Notes: generated from the sequence alone by a model not told the origin. A stretch of 64,000 bases of DNA from Cognaticolwellia aestuarii (GCF_002000025.1 NZ_MUZV01000006.1:248001-312000); one strand, 5' to 3'; counted from the stretch's first letter, positions 18,306 to 27,745 are shown. Numbers and translations: made by a program.

Positions 18306-19100
18306 CTAAGCAGAAAATGAGTTACTCTTAATTCTCTGGCGATATACCATACCCACTAGGGCAAGTAACATCAGTACAATAGTTGTAGGCTCAGGCACAA
18401 TTGCAGGTTCGTTAGTTCCACGATTAACAGCAAATGTTTCATGAACAGCATCATTATAACAAGACATTGCCCAGCTTAGTGATAATGAAGTTGCATCCAT
18501 AAAAGCATCTAACCCACTGACATTAAAGCTAAAGCTCAATTTACCGCTAGTTGCTGACCATCTTGAATCATTGGAATTCAGTTCATTACCAATAGTATTA
18601 CCAAATACAGCACCTCTATCACTAGAGTAACTGTGATAACTTCCAGCCGATTGAGTACTATCAATCGCGTAAAGCCCACCATTTTTTTGATTAACACGGT
18701 TTATTCTACTAAAGCGGGTATTCCAACCGTTATATAAATCACCTAATGAAAAAGCATAATTAAAACCTGAATCAGTGCCATTATTAGCGCCTATTAATAA
18801 ATCGCCGTAAATAATTGTTTTCGCTGGATTACCAGAATAATAGGTGTTATTACTATTTCTGTAGTTACTTTTAATTGTTGAAAAGTTTGTAAAAACATCG
18901 ACGTTAATAGTATTATCAGCTCCCCAAGATACATCCATCTGATCGATATCATAAACCCAACCACCTTCGCCATCATCTGCAAGATCATTGACTGAAACAG
19001 TTGTTCCATCAAGAGCTATATCTGTGGCATGTGCATGTGTTGTGACTAGTAACACACCAAAAGCTAATATTTTTAAACTATTTGTAATTATCGACATCAT
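18306..19100 (-). CDS. PEP-CTERM sorting domain protein
   Basis: This is an exported protein with the exosortase sorting signal. The 264 residues comprise a signal peptide (about 9-25, cleavage after AHA), a beta-rich central region with many Asn, Ser and Tyr, and a C-terminal tripartite tail. The tail is the VPEP motif near 235, a hydrophobic helix TTIVLMLLALVGMV, and basic residues YRQRIK. WAMSCYNDAVHE near residue 205 resembles the W-x-M-x-C-x-N motif seen in other PEP-CTERM proteins. Such proteins are cleaved and anchored by exosortase (XrtA type), usually in exopolysaccharide or biofilm settings. It is divergent from a PrsT-like TPR protein; no exosortase is in the window. Confidence 0.88.
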   Translation of the reverse strand: MMSIITNSLKILAFGVLLVTTHAHATDIALDGTTVSVNDLADDGEGGWVYDIDQMDVSWGADNTINVDVFTNFSTIKSNYRNSNNTYYSGNPAKTIIYGDLLIGANNGTDSGFNYAFSLGDLYNGWNTRFSRINRVNQKNGGLYAIDSTQSAGSYHSYSSDRGAVFGNTIGNELNSNDSRWSATSGKLSFSFNVSGLDAFMDATSLSLSWAMSCYNDAVHETFAVNRGTNEPAIVPEPTTIVLMLLALVGMVYRQRIKSNSFSA

Positions 19101-19492
19101 AATATTCCAATTAACGTATTTACAAGTTTCACATCAACTTTTTAAACTGATGATTCTTATTGTTTTTAAACTAAACCTAACAAACCCAAAAGCAAGTATC
19201 GAGCCAAAAAGAACAACCCAATTAAAAACAACAACTTAAACCATATCAAAGACATAACTTATTAAATAAAAAACAAAGTGTAAAGTTTATTGACAACTAT
19301 TTTTAAAATAGTATGTAAAAAACAACGAATTCAACTTAATCATGAAGATATAATATACGAAATTAAAAATTAATTAAAGAATTGATTATCAACTAAGACA
19401 GTAAATAACGTAATTTTGCTAGCCTAGTGCAATAAAAGTATTTACCATATTTAAATTAATCATCATTAACTTAGCTAATTTTTTAGAATTTA
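19101..19492. other. Shared regulatory region of the PEP-CTERM/PrsT pair
   Basis: This is 392 bases of very AT-rich sequence between divergent genes. It holds the palindromic promoter at 19290-19317 (entered separately). I found no sigma-54 promoter pattern. No gene is visible. Confidence 0.45.
19290..19317 (+). promoter_or_regulatory. Candidate prsT promoter with palindromic spacer
   Basis: TTGACA (19290-19295) and TATGTA (19312-19317) form a sigma-70-like promoter with a 16-bp spacer. The spacer is a near-perfect operator: ACTATTTT (19296-19303), one base, then AAAATAGT (19305-19312). It would give a leader of about 165 nt. Regulation by a dimeric repressor is inferred. Confidence 0.4.
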
Positions 19493-22357
19493 ATGTTACC
19501 AACAGGCCCTATAATGAAAAGAATGAGATTCCCAAAGTTAACTACCTCCTCATACCGTAAGACAACATTGAAAACAATCACGGCCTTGTTAGTCATTTCT
19601 AGTACATTTTCATGGCAAGTATATGCGGATGAAAATGCGGACAAACTTTATGAAAGTGCCTTAATTTCGTATCAAAATAAGGATATCAGCACCTCGATAA
19701 TTCATCTAAAAAATGCTCTGCAAAAACAAGAAGATCATTTAGCATCTAGAATTTTACTAGCGCAAGCTTTACTGGCAACTGGCGAAGGTGCTTTAGCAGA
19801 AATAGAATTAAATAAAGCCAGAGCTTATAGTGCTGATCAAAACCGCTTAGTCACACTTTTTGCTCACGCGTATTTATTACAACATAAATACGATGATGTA
19901 TTACGTGTAACTAAGCGCGGTAACCGAGGAAATAAAATTGAAACAGAGTTGTTAGTGTATAAAGGTCAAGCATTAATTGGTCAAAAACTATTGCGCTCAG
20001 CAGACAATGCGTTTGAAGAAGCACTGTCATATTCTCCTCGCAATCAAATGGCATTGCTGGGAAGAGCGCAAATAGCCCTTAATACATTAAAAATCGACCG
20101 TGCTCTCAGCTTTGTTAACAAAGCAATTGCAGAGCCAACACCTTTTATCAATGGTTGGATCTTAAAAGCTAATATATTAGCACAATCAGGCCAACCACAA
20201 GAGGCAATGGCTGCAATTGATCAAGCATTAGAAATTGACAGTACACATTTATCAGCACGATTAACAAAAGCTATGTTACACATCAGCTTACAGGAATATG
20301 CTTTAGCTGAAACACATGTTGACTTCATTATCAGTGAAATACCAAATGAGCCAAGAGCTGGATACTTAAAAGCATTGATTAATGCTAACTTAGATATAGA
20401 AGGTGACAAATCTGGAAATGTTAAATTAACTGAAGTTATTGCAACTTTAGCAGCTGTTCCTGATGAAATAATGAAAACAACACCTGACTATTATTTTCTT
20501 GCCGGTTTGACCAACTTTCAATATGGGAACCTAGTTGATGCCAAAAGGTACCTAGAAAAGTACCTAAGTTACGTAGAGTTACATTCACAGTCAGTCAAAA
20601 TGATTGCGCAAATAGATTTGCAGCAAGGTAATGCAATTTCAGCCAAAAACCTGCTTTCAAAAGCTAACTTATCACAGCCAGACGATGCTGAAATATTAAC
20701 ACTTCTGGGCATGACCTACTTGCAAATGGGGGATATAACAAAAGCAGAAAATTATTTTAAGCAAGTTTTAGTCTTAAACCCCAACTCTGAAATAGGCATA
20801 ACAAACCTCGCTCGAAGCAAAATGCAATCAGGGCAATACCAACTTGCGATAGATGCTTTACTAACCATAAAAGATAATAAAGTTAATAACACTCAAATCA
20901 AACTCTTATTGATCGACTCCTATGAAAAAGGAAAACTATACGATGATGCTATCGCTATTGCACAAGAGTTAGTTCAACAATACCCGAACGACAGCTACTT
21001 TCAGCAAAGACTGGGTTCTTTGTTGGGTTGGAATAATAAAATAACGGCTGCGAGAGCTGCTTTTACTAAAGCATTGGCTTTGGATAGCGCCAATATTGCC
21101 GCTATTATACATTTAGCAAGAATGGATATTATTGAAAATAATCTTGAAAATGCAAAAGCGTTTTTAAATGAGAAACTAATAGCGTTTCCACAAGATGCGC
21201 TGATAATGACAGAGCTATCAAGTGTGTATGCGCTAGAATCCAACTATGATGAAGCCTTACTCTGGGTCAATAAAGCGCATGTACAAGCCCCTAATAGTTT
21301 TTATGTTCTATCTAAGCTTGTTAGTACTTTAGTTGCCAAAAAGCAACTCGCTGAGGCAATCGAGTTTGCCGATTTATATATAGGCCAAAACCCTAGCTCT
21401 TTAGAGGGCTTGAAGTTGATTGCTAGTTTATATCAGCGACAAAATAAACATCAACAAGCCATAATGGCACTCAGAGATTACGTTAAGAAGTCTGCTAATA
21501 AATCGTCTGCTAATATCACACTTGCACAAGCTCAATTGAAAGCTGGCGATAGTGTAGGAGCAATGCAATCCTACAAGAAAGCCATTGTTGCAGATCAAAA
21601 CTCAATATCTGCCCATATTGGTTTGGTCAATCTTGTTATTAGCAATAAAGACGAGGCCTTTGCTTTGAGCTTAATTGAAAATATAGCTAAATTAACAGCG
21701 AGTAAAAGCTTAGAGCAGGTATTTTTAGGCGATTTATATTATGCTTTGGATAATATAACAAAGGCCAAAAAGCACTATATATCAGCGCTAGGTTTTTCTG
21801 ATCAAAAGCAAGCTCTTTTAGGTCTTTATCGAAGCTTTAAGAGGTCTAAAAATGTAGAACATGCTATTCCTTACCTGTCGAATTGGCTTAAGAAATACCC
21901 TGACGATATTGCTGTTGAAATATCGTTAGCTGATAGTTATAAAGGCTCAGGACAATTACAACAAGCCGCTGATAGCTATGAAGCACTATTAATCAAGCAT
22001 GGACAATTACCGATATTATTAAATAATGCAGCAAACGTTTATTTTTCACTTAACCAGCAAGAAAAGGCTCGTGAATACGCCGCTCAAGCCTATTCTTATT
22101 TAAAAGATAACGTTGCTATCATAGATACCTATGCTTGGATTGAAAGCCGTTCAGGAAATCATTTAGAAGCACTAGCGTTATTTAGATATGCACTGACCAA
22201 AGATTATGACAACGCTGAAATAAAATACCATTTAGCCGTCACGCTAGATAAGCTTGGTAGAACAGCAGAAGCAAAAGGTCATCTCATTGAAGCTATTAAT
22301 AGTAGCCAAATATTTGAAGGAAAAGAGCAAGCTAAGCTGTTGCTAGAAACTTGGTAA
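19493..22357 (+). CDS. prsT: PEP-CTERM system TPR-repeat protein PrsT
   Basis: The 954-residue exported protein is built almost entirely of tetratricopeptide repeats. After a signal peptide (about 28-46, cleavage after VYA) the mature start ADKLYESALISYQNKD is the family opening, as is the C-terminal IKYHLAVTLDKLGRTAEAKG. PrsT-type proteins accompany exosortase XrtA systems and are thought to scaffold exopolysaccharide or PEP-CTERM assembly. Many members are lipoproteins; here I see no lipobox Cys, so this one is probably periplasmic. The first ATG has no good Shine-Dalgarno sequence. ATG at 19514 (MKRMRF) is an alternative start. It sits divergent to a PEP-CTERM substrate. Confidence 0.85.
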   Translation: MLPTGPIMKRMRFPKLTTSSYRKTTLKTITALLVISSTFSWQVYADENADKLYESALISYQNKDISTSIIHLKNALQKQEDHLASRILLAQALLATGEGALAEIELNKARAYSADQNRLVTLFAHAYLLQHKYDDVLRVTKRGNRGNKIETELLVYKGQALIGQKLLRSADNAFEEALSYSPRNQMALLGRAQIALNTLKIDRALSFVNKAIAEPTPFINGWILKANILAQSGQPQEAMAAIDQALEIDSTHLSARLTKAMLHISLQEYALAETHVDFIISEIPNEPRAGYLKALINANLDIEGDKSGNVKLTEVIATLAAVPDEIMKTTPDYYFLAGLTNFQYGNLVDAKRYLEKYLSYVELHSQSVKMIAQIDLQQGNAISAKNLLSKANLSQPDDAEILTLLGMTYLQMGDITKAENYFKQVLVLNPNSEIGITNLARSKMQSGQYQLAIDALLTIKDNKVNNTQIKLLLIDSYEKGKLYDDAIAIAQELVQQYPNDSYFQQRLGSLLGWNNKITAARAAFTKALALDSANIAAIIHLARMDIIENNLENAKAFLNEKLIAFPQDALIMTELSSVYALESNYDEALLWVNKAHVQAPNSFYVLSKLVSTLVAKKQLAEAIEFADLYIGQNPSSLEGLKLIASLYQRQNKHQQAIMALRDYVKKSANKSSANITLAQAQLKAGDSVGAMQSYKKAIVADQNSISAHIGLVNLVISNKDEAFALSLIENIAKLTASKSLEQVFLGDLYYALDNITKAKKHYISALGFSDQKQALLGLYRSFKRSKNVEHAIPYLSNWLKKYPDDIAVEISLADSYKGSGQLQQAADSYEALLIKHGQLPILLNNAANVYFSLNQQEKAREYAAQAYSYLKDNVAIIDTYAWIESRSGNHLEALALFRYALTKDYDNAEIKYHLAVTLDKLGRTAEAKGHLIEAINSSQIFEGKEQAKLLLETW

Positions 22358-22412
22358 GTGATTACGACGATGAGTTAACCTAAATCATCTCCCGTGATCA
22401 GTGATGATAATA

Positions 22413-22462
22413 TTACTAAATAAAGAGCCAGTAGCTTTCACTACTGGCTCTTTATTTAGTAA
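22413..22462 (+). terminator. prsT terminator with a 22-bp perfect stem
   Basis: Two perfect 22-bp arms (22413-22434 and 22441-22462) surround a 6-nt loop. The core is AAAGAGCCAGTAG and its complement. It ends with TTTATTTAGT. This is unusually long for an intrinsic terminator. Confidence 0.85.
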
Positions 22463-22745
22463 ATTAATTCAGATAGTTAACTTAATAATATAAACACCTT
22501 CATTGCCACCAAAGCAATCTGAATCCTTGCCTATGTTAAATGCTAAAAATGATAAAATTTGATAGCTGAGTCACCTAAACAATAGCAAATCATTGATATA
22601 CTATGTCTATATGATTTACCGCAACGCTTCATAGACAGACATAAGTTATTAGTCGATTAAGATTCTGATGTAGCCGTTTCACATTACTTTTAACTTGTTA
22701 ACTCAACTTAGATATACCAAAACAACACTTAGCAACACAGATAAA

Positions 22746-22775
22746 AAAAGCTTAACACCTGAGTGTTAAGCTTTT
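22746..22775 (-). terminator. Terminator of the nir operon
   Basis: AAAAGCTTAACAC (22746-22758) pairs with GTGTTAAGCTTTT (22763-22775) across a 4-nt loop. Read on the minus strand it ends with a T-run. It follows the nirN stop by about 30 bases. Confidence 0.85.
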
Positions 22776-22806
22776 AATGTCATTAACCTATCTTATTTAA
22801 TGTAAA

Positions 22807-24429
22807 TTAGTGGCTGGTGCCCTTTTCATAATTGATTTTGTTAAAAACATTATATTTTCCTGAAGGCTTTTTCATCGGTAAACGTTTAATTTCTTCCAGT
22901 GTATTGGCATCATAAACAATTAAAGCACCATCATTATCCCAAATACTTAATAAAACGTATTTACCATCTTTGGTAAACTCAACATGAGCAGCTGTTTTTC
23001 CAGGCACAGGCGCTAAGGTTTTAACAACCTCTAACGTGCTTTTATTAATAACATGCACTTTATCTTTGTTGGGACCAAAAAACACATCAACCCAAGCATA
23101 AGGTGAGTTACTGTGACTGCGCATAAAGAAGCCTGGCCCTTGTGTTTCAATCTCTTTAATCACTTGCCAGTTATCCATATCAATAACGGAAACACGACCT
23201 TCTTTGATGTTAGGCGATGCAAATACGGTTTTACCTTGATAGTCCCAAGTAATACCTGAGCCTAGATGTGGCATACCTGCCATAGCAATAGTGGCCACTT
23301 TTTTCTTAGCATCAAGATTGATCACTTGGCCGTTATGGCTATCACGTGATGCGCCAATTAAATTAATATATTGCGGATCAAAAAAGAAGTCATCTAAATA
23401 ATCTGCGGTTCTGATACGTCTTACAGGAAATTTGTCAGCAACCTGCCAATTTTCGACTTTACCCTCACCGCCATCTTTACGATAATCGTGGGCCCAGCCT
23501 TTATAAACATCAACTCCACCTTTATCACTATAAGGAATTTCCCACACTTCTTTAACATCTTTTAATGCAACAATGAAACTATGGCGTGGTGGTGCATTGT
23601 ATACTGCACTTACTCGTGAGCTGACCCCTTCGCTATCAACAGCAGCAATATTCTTAATTGGCGATAAATCTTTAGTATCAAGGATAACGACATTATGCGG
23701 TAAATAATTACCGACTATTGCATATTTTCCATCTGAAGAAATCGCTAAATTTCGGGTATTAATACCTGCGCGCACTTCTGACACTATTTTCATATTATAA
23801 ATATCGTATTTACTGATCCAACCATCACGAGAAGCAAAATAGACATAGCGACCATCAGGAGAATATTTTGGACCGCCGTGCAAGGCAAAGCGAGTTTTAA
23901 AACGCGTTATCGGCTCAAATGTATCACCATTTAACAGGGTTGCTGAATGATCACCTAGTTCAACAACAATAAATAAATTCATTAAATCCGCATCAAAGAG
24001 CGGCTTATTACCTAATTTAGACTGATCAAAATGTTGAATATTACTTGCTTTAATATCCGCCATAGTCCACTGCGGTTGTGTTGTCGGCTTAGTGTAAATA
24101 TAGTCAACTAATAATTGTGTTTGCTTGGCGTTTAATTGTTGAGAAAACGCCGGCATTTGCGTAGCTTCTCGACCTTGTTGTATTACTTTAATCGCTTTAT
24201 TTTTACGTAATCTTGATAGATTTTCTGGGAATAATGCCGGCCCCATGCTGCCCATCCTGTCAACACCGTGACAACTTTGACAATGTTCTTGATAAAGGGC
24301 TTGAGCAGCTTTTTCTTGATTGATTGTTTCTTGAGTATAACCAGATGAAGAAATAACTAATGCTGATGCACAGAGTAGAATCTTGGTCGGATTCAAAAGT
24401 TGCTTAATTCGCTTAATTTTATTTTCCAT
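22807..24429 (-). CDS. nirN: Heme d1 protein NirN (dihydro-heme d1 dehydrogenase)
   Basis: NirN catalyses the last step of heme d1 synthesis, oxidising dihydro-heme d1 in the periplasm. The 540 residues have a signal peptide (about 17-32) and a cytochrome c domain with Cys50-x-x-Cys53-His54 and a Met92 ligand (MPAF). An eight-bladed heme d1 propeller (about 140-530) follows, with ALHGGPKYSPDGRYVY and MPHLGSG as likely d1-contacting regions. I chose NirN over NirS because it ends the operon, because the HDGGW region of NirS is absent (FFFDPQ here), and because the C-terminus KPSGKYN...GTSH differs from NirS. A NirS-like reductase role cannot be fully excluded. Confidence 0.75.
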   Translation of the reverse strand: MENKIKRIKQLLNPTKILLCASALVISSSGYTQETINQEKAAQALYQEHCQSCHGVDRMGSMGPALFPENLSRLRKNKAIKVIQQGREATQMPAFSQQLNAKQTQLLVDYIYTKPTTQPQWTMADIKASNIQHFDQSKLGNKPLFDADLMNLFIVVELGDHSATLLNGDTFEPITRFKTRFALHGGPKYSPDGRYVYFASRDGWISKYDIYNMKIVSEVRAGINTRNLAISSDGKYAIVGNYLPHNVVILDTKDLSPIKNIAAVDSEGVSSRVSAVYNAPPRHSFIVALKDVKEVWEIPYSDKGGVDVYKGWAHDYRKDGGEGKVENWQVADKFPVRRIRTADYLDDFFFDPQYINLIGASRDSHNGQVINLDAKKKVATIAMAGMPHLGSGITWDYQGKTVFASPNIKEGRVSVIDMDNWQVIKEIETQGPGFFMRSHSNSPYAWVDVFFGPNKDKVHVINKSTLEVVKTLAPVPGKTAAHVEFTKDGKYVLLSIWDNDGALIVYDANTLEEIKRLPMKKPSGKYNVFNKINYEKGTSH

Positions 24430-24481
24430 AATGACTTCACACGTTATAAATGAATAAGGAAATGCGTTAAATAGCTTAAAG

Positions 24482-25363
24482 TTAACCCGCTTTTACTGCT
24501 AACGGCATTTTCATCTGATAATCTTTAGCATCCAAAAACCCTGGTTTTGCTAAGGCGGTGTCTGTCAGTTGATTAACGACATCACCAATCACAATTAAGG
24601 TCGGAGGGGTAATATTATGCTGTTTAACTAAATCAGCTAACGTTGATATATTGCCACGGAAAATTTGTTGATCTGGCTGGGTGCCTTTACGAATAAGTGC
24701 TGCTGGTGTGTTAGCATCACGGCCATGATTTATTAGCTGCTCAGTGATGCTAGGCAAAGTATTAATGCCCATATAAAATACCACGGTTTGTGAGCTACAA
24801 CTTAAACTCTGCCAAGGTAAATTTAACTGACCATCATTTTGCATATGACCAGTAATAAACGTACAGCCTTGTGCCACGCCACGGTGTGTCAACGGAATAC
24901 CTGCGTACGTTGTACAACCTGATGCAGCAGTTATACCCGGACAAACATGGCAACTAATACCATGCTCTAATAAAAATTCGGCTTCTTCACCACCACGGCC
25001 AAATATAAATGGGTCGCCGCCTTTCAAGCGTAATACTTTTCGACCTTGCTGTGCATATTGCACAAGTAGTTCATTTATCTTGCCTTGTGGTACACAATGC
25101 TTGGCTTGCTCTTTACCAACATAAAAGCGCTCACAACTCTCAGGCAAAAGTGCCATTATTTCATCGCTAACCAATCGGTCATAAATAGCAACATCTGCTT
25201 GCTCAATAAAGCGCAGCGCACGAATAGTTAATAACTCTGCATCTCCAGGGCCTGAGCCAACAAGTGCAACTTCTCCAGGCTGAAGTACTGACTTTCTATT
25301 AATGTTATTCAAAACATTTTTATTCAATGGGTTTTCTTTAGATAACTGTGTCATGGTATACAT
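24482..25363 (-). CDS. nirE: Uroporphyrinogen-III C-methyltransferase NirE
   Basis: This SAM-dependent enzyme converts uroporphyrinogen III to precorrin-2, the first committed step to heme d1 (and siroheme). The 293 residues have the SUMT pattern: GSGPGDAELLTIRAL near 37, YDRLVS near 60, LRLKGGDPFIFGRGGEE near 107-123, PGITAASGC and FITGHMQNDG. It lacks the CysG oxidase/chelatase half, so it is the single-domain type. Its place between nirJ and nirN points to NirE rather than a cobalamin CobA. About 100 bases separate it from nirJ, without a clear terminator. Confidence 0.88.
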   Translation of the reverse strand: MYTMTQLSKENPLNKNVLNNINRKSVLQPGEVALVGSGPGDAELLTIRALRFIEQADVAIYDRLVSDEIMALLPESCERFYVGKEQAKHCVPQGKINELLVQYAQQGRKVLRLKGGDPFIFGRGGEEAEFLLEHGISCHVCPGITAASGCTTYAGIPLTHRGVAQGCTFITGHMQNDGQLNLPWQSLSCSSQTVVFYMGINTLPSITEQLINHGRDANTPAALIRKGTQPDQQIFRGNISTLADLVKQHNITPPTLIVIGDVVNQLTDTALAKPGFLDAKDYQMKMPLAVKAG

Positions 25364-25465
25364 TACCTTATCGTTCTTTATTCGATTATAGAATAAAAAT
25401 CGCTTACCTTATAAAATTATATTTTAATATCTTAGTGTTAATTAACCTAAGTTCTGCTGTTGGGT

Positions 25466-26668
25466 TTAAACCGCTAAAAATGGAATGTTGTCACATTCTG
25501 GGTGCTTGCTTTTCACACCTATTTCAGCATCAGTTAGATAACAACCGGGATCTTCAGCCCATACATCGCCACTTTGCGCAAATGCCCGAGTACGAGTATT
25601 ACCACCACAAATAGCAAGATATTGACATTCACTACAACGCCCTTTTACTGGGCGCGGATGTTGTCTAAAACCTAACATTAATGGATCTTGAGTGTTCTTC
25701 CAGATATCAGAAAACTTTTCAGTTTTAACATTGCCAATGGGATGTCCCCACCAATAAGTATCGGGATGGATAGTGCCTGTATTATCAATATTGGCAACAT
25801 TTACACCACTAGCATTACCACCCCAGTTAATTAAACGTTGCTTTAAATTAGCTATTCTTTCAGGGTATTTATCAGCAAACTTGCTTTCAACCCATTGCAA
25901 TAAAAAAGCACCATCGGCATCATTATTGCCGGTAACAAAATCAGTATCGATACCTTGGTTTATATGCGACCAAGCTCGCTCAAACAACATAACCATAGCG
26001 TCTTTGGTCATTTTAAACATGGCATCATTTTCAGCGCTTCGTTTACCTCGGCCTGAGTAATTTAAATGTGATAAATAAAACTTATCGACTTTTTTCTCTT
26101 CCATTAAATCAAGAACTTTAGGCAAATCGGCAAAATTATCACGTGTTAGGCACAGTCGCATACCAATTTTAATGCCGGCTTCTTTACATAAATCAATTGC
26201 TTTCATTGATTCTTGAAAACAGCCCTCTTGACGACGAAACTCATCATGAAAATCTTCTAAGCCATCAATACTTATACCGACATATTGATAATCAGCTGCT
26301 TTTATTTGCGCAATATTATTTTCATTAATCAACGTACCATTGGTTGATAAGGCAACATAAAAGCCTTTAGCTTTAGCATACGCTGTTATTTCATAAATAT
26401 CTGGACGCAATAAAGGTTCACCGCCAGAAAATATCAACACGGGTACCTGCGCTACTTTTAAATCATCAATCGTTGCTTTTACTTGTTCTGTCGACAGTTC
26501 ATCACTAAAATCCATATCAAGTGATGTCGAATAACAATGCTTACAACGTAAATTACAACGTCGTATTAGGTTCCAAATAACCACAGGACCAGGCATTTTG
26601 TGAGCCTTATTAGCCGGTAAATCATCATAAAATGTTTTTAGTAGTTGGGAAATTCTAAACATCTGCAT
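25466..26668 (-). CDS. nirJ: Radical SAM heme d1 biosynthesis protein NirJ
   Basis: NirJ replaces two propionate side chains of the didecarboxysiroheme intermediate during heme d1 formation. The 400-residue protein has the radical-SAM cluster Cys38-x3-Cys42-x2-Cys45 (RRCNLRCKHCY) and GGEPLLRPD near 80. A SPASM-like C-terminal region carries GRCSECQYLAICGGNTRTRA and a later Cys (DPGCYL) for an auxiliary cluster. The ATG has an excellent AGAAGGA at a spacing of four to five. It directly follows nirH by about 70 bases in the operon. Confidence 0.93.
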   Translation of the reverse strand: MQMFRISQLLKTFYDDLPANKAHKMPGPVVIWNLIRRCNLRCKHCYSTSLDMDFSDELSTEQVKATIDDLKVAQVPVLIFSGGEPLLRPDIYEITAYAKAKGFYVALSTNGTLINENNIAQIKAADYQYVGISIDGLEDFHDEFRRQEGCFQESMKAIDLCKEAGIKIGMRLCLTRDNFADLPKVLDLMEEKKVDKFYLSHLNYSGRGKRSAENDAMFKMTKDAMVMLFERAWSHINQGIDTDFVTGNNDADGAFLLQWVESKFADKYPERIANLKQRLINWGGNASGVNVANIDNTGTIHPDTYWWGHPIGNVKTEKFSDIWKNTQDPLMLGFRQHPRPVKGRCSECQYLAICGGNTRTRAFAQSGDVWAEDPGCYLTDAEIGVKSKHPECDNIPFLAV

Positions 26669-26739
26669 TGATCCTTCTAAATGTTAAATCGTCTAAATTA
26701 AAGCAATTGAACTCAGCGATTATTAAACTTTTACTGTTG

Positions 26740-27285
26740 CTAGCGCTTTAAACGCAAGCCCGTTTTCTTCAGTATCTCTGTACTAGTCAACATATCATTA
26801 GTTTTGAACTTTACCCCATGATCTGAATCATCATTTCTAACCTGTAAAACATTAATCAATAAATCTTTGATTTGAGTTCGATATTGTTGGACTTCTGCTT
26901 CGGTTTTGCCATGCACCATGGCAAATAAATTATAATTCCATTTTGGAAGATGTCGTGGACGTAAGTAGCAGTGGCTAACAAAGGGCAAGCGCCCTACCGC
27001 TTGACCAAATTCACTAACATCCTCATCCTTTACATCCCAAACTGTCATACCATTGAATCGATAACCTAATTTGTAATGGTTTGGCACTGCCGCAATACGG
27101 CGTATAATGCCGCGCTCTTTTAAGTCAGCGGCCATCGCTAATACTTCGGTCTCTGTTATGCTTAATTGCGCTGCAATCTGTTGATATGGTTTGGCAACAA
27201 TAGGCAGACCTGACTGCGTCAATAACACGAATTGGCGCTCTAAGTCTGATAGTTGTTCATTATGCTGGGAGATATAATTGGACAT
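26740..27285 (-). CDS. nirH: Siroheme decarboxylase subunit NirH (AsnC/Lrp family)
   Basis: This is one of four related subunits that together decarboxylate siroheme to 12,18-didecarboxysiroheme. The 181 residues have an AsnC-type winged helix (about 10-65) and a C-terminal alpha-beta domain with CYLRPRHLPKWNYNLFAMVH near 105-124. That motif is shared with the NirL copy in this operon and marks the NirL/NirH subgroup. Despite the family it is an enzyme, not a proven regulator. The start overlaps nirG by 26 bp, with AGAAG six bases before the ATG, so the two are coupled. Confidence 0.85.
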   Translation of the reverse strand: MSNYISQHNEQLSDLERQFVLLTQSGLPIVAKPYQQIAAQLSITETEVLAMAADLKERGIIRRIAAVPNHYKLGYRFNGMTVWDVKDEDVSEFGQAVGRLPFVSHCYLRPRHLPKWNYNLFAMVHGKTEAEVQQYRTQIKDLLINVLQVRNDDSDHGVKFKTNDMLTSTEILKKTGLRLKR

Positions 27286-27745
27286 AAAATTCTTCTAATT
27301 TAGGCGTATTAAGTACCGGTAATGCAGTTTTTTTCTCAATATCACTGATCACTTGATTTACTTCTACTTCTGATTCTGCGCCAACAACAAACCACATATT
27401 ATAGTGATGAGTTCTGCGATAATTATGTGCGACTTGATCAAAACTATTTACTTGCATAGTGACCTCTGCAAATTTTTCTTCTGGTACTGCCAGTGCAGCT
27501 AATGTAAATGCCCCCCCCAAGCAGACTGCGTCGAACATAGGACCAAACCGGGTTAAGACCTTAGTGGCCATTAAGTGATTTAAGCGCTCAATCACGATAT
27601 CTTCATTACTACCTAACTGTTCTGCAATATCTAAAAATGGTCGTTCTGAGATTGGAAAGCCGCGCTGCAATAAATTAATTAGGCGCTTATCTAAGCTGCT
27701 CAATTCTGCTAACTTTGTCTGTGCATGGCGAGATGACTTATCCAT
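27260..27745 (-). CDS. nirG: Siroheme decarboxylase subunit NirG (AsnC/Lrp family)
   Basis: This second-subgroup subunit (NirD/NirG type) is 161 residues, with a helix-turn-helix (about 12-60) and the pattern GGAFTLAALAVPEEKF, then NYRRTHHYNMWFVVGA. The start is set at ATG 27745, which overlaps the nirL stop (ATGGATAA) and has AAGGTGA just before it. An extension to 27775 has no such signal. A run of eight G (C8 on the plus strand, 27511-27518) codes for Leu-Gly-Gly-Ala; the frame is intact here, but the tract is prone to slippage. Which name, NirG or NirD, belongs to this copy rests on gene order. Confidence 0.82.
   Translation of the reverse strand: MDKSSRHAQTKLAELSSLDKRLINLLQRGFPISERPFLDIAEQLGSNEDIVIERLNHLMATKVLTRFGPMFDAVCLGGAFTLAALAVPEEKFAEVTMQVNSFDQVAHNYRRTHHYNMWFVVGAESEVEVNQVISDIEKKTALPVLNTPKLEEFYVQLYLPA

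Larger units (their letters stand above)
22358..22806. other. Convergent intergenic region
   Basis: This lies between the ends of prsT and nirN. It holds two strong terminators (22413-22462 and 22746-22775). The 280 bases between them show no gene or repeat that I can support. Confidence 0.6.

Noticed and set aside
18149-18331. A 60-codon plus-strand frame
   Set aside because: It runs through a clear terminator and into the end of the PEP-CTERM gene, with no ribosome-binding site.
22807-24429. Calling the last nir gene nirS
   Set aside because: Its position after nirE, its C-terminus and the missing HDGGW-type active-site region fit NirN better; kept as an open alternative.
25348-26060. Plus-strand frames opposite nirJ and its spacer
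   Set aside because: Antisense to a strongly supported radical SAM gene; no family features.
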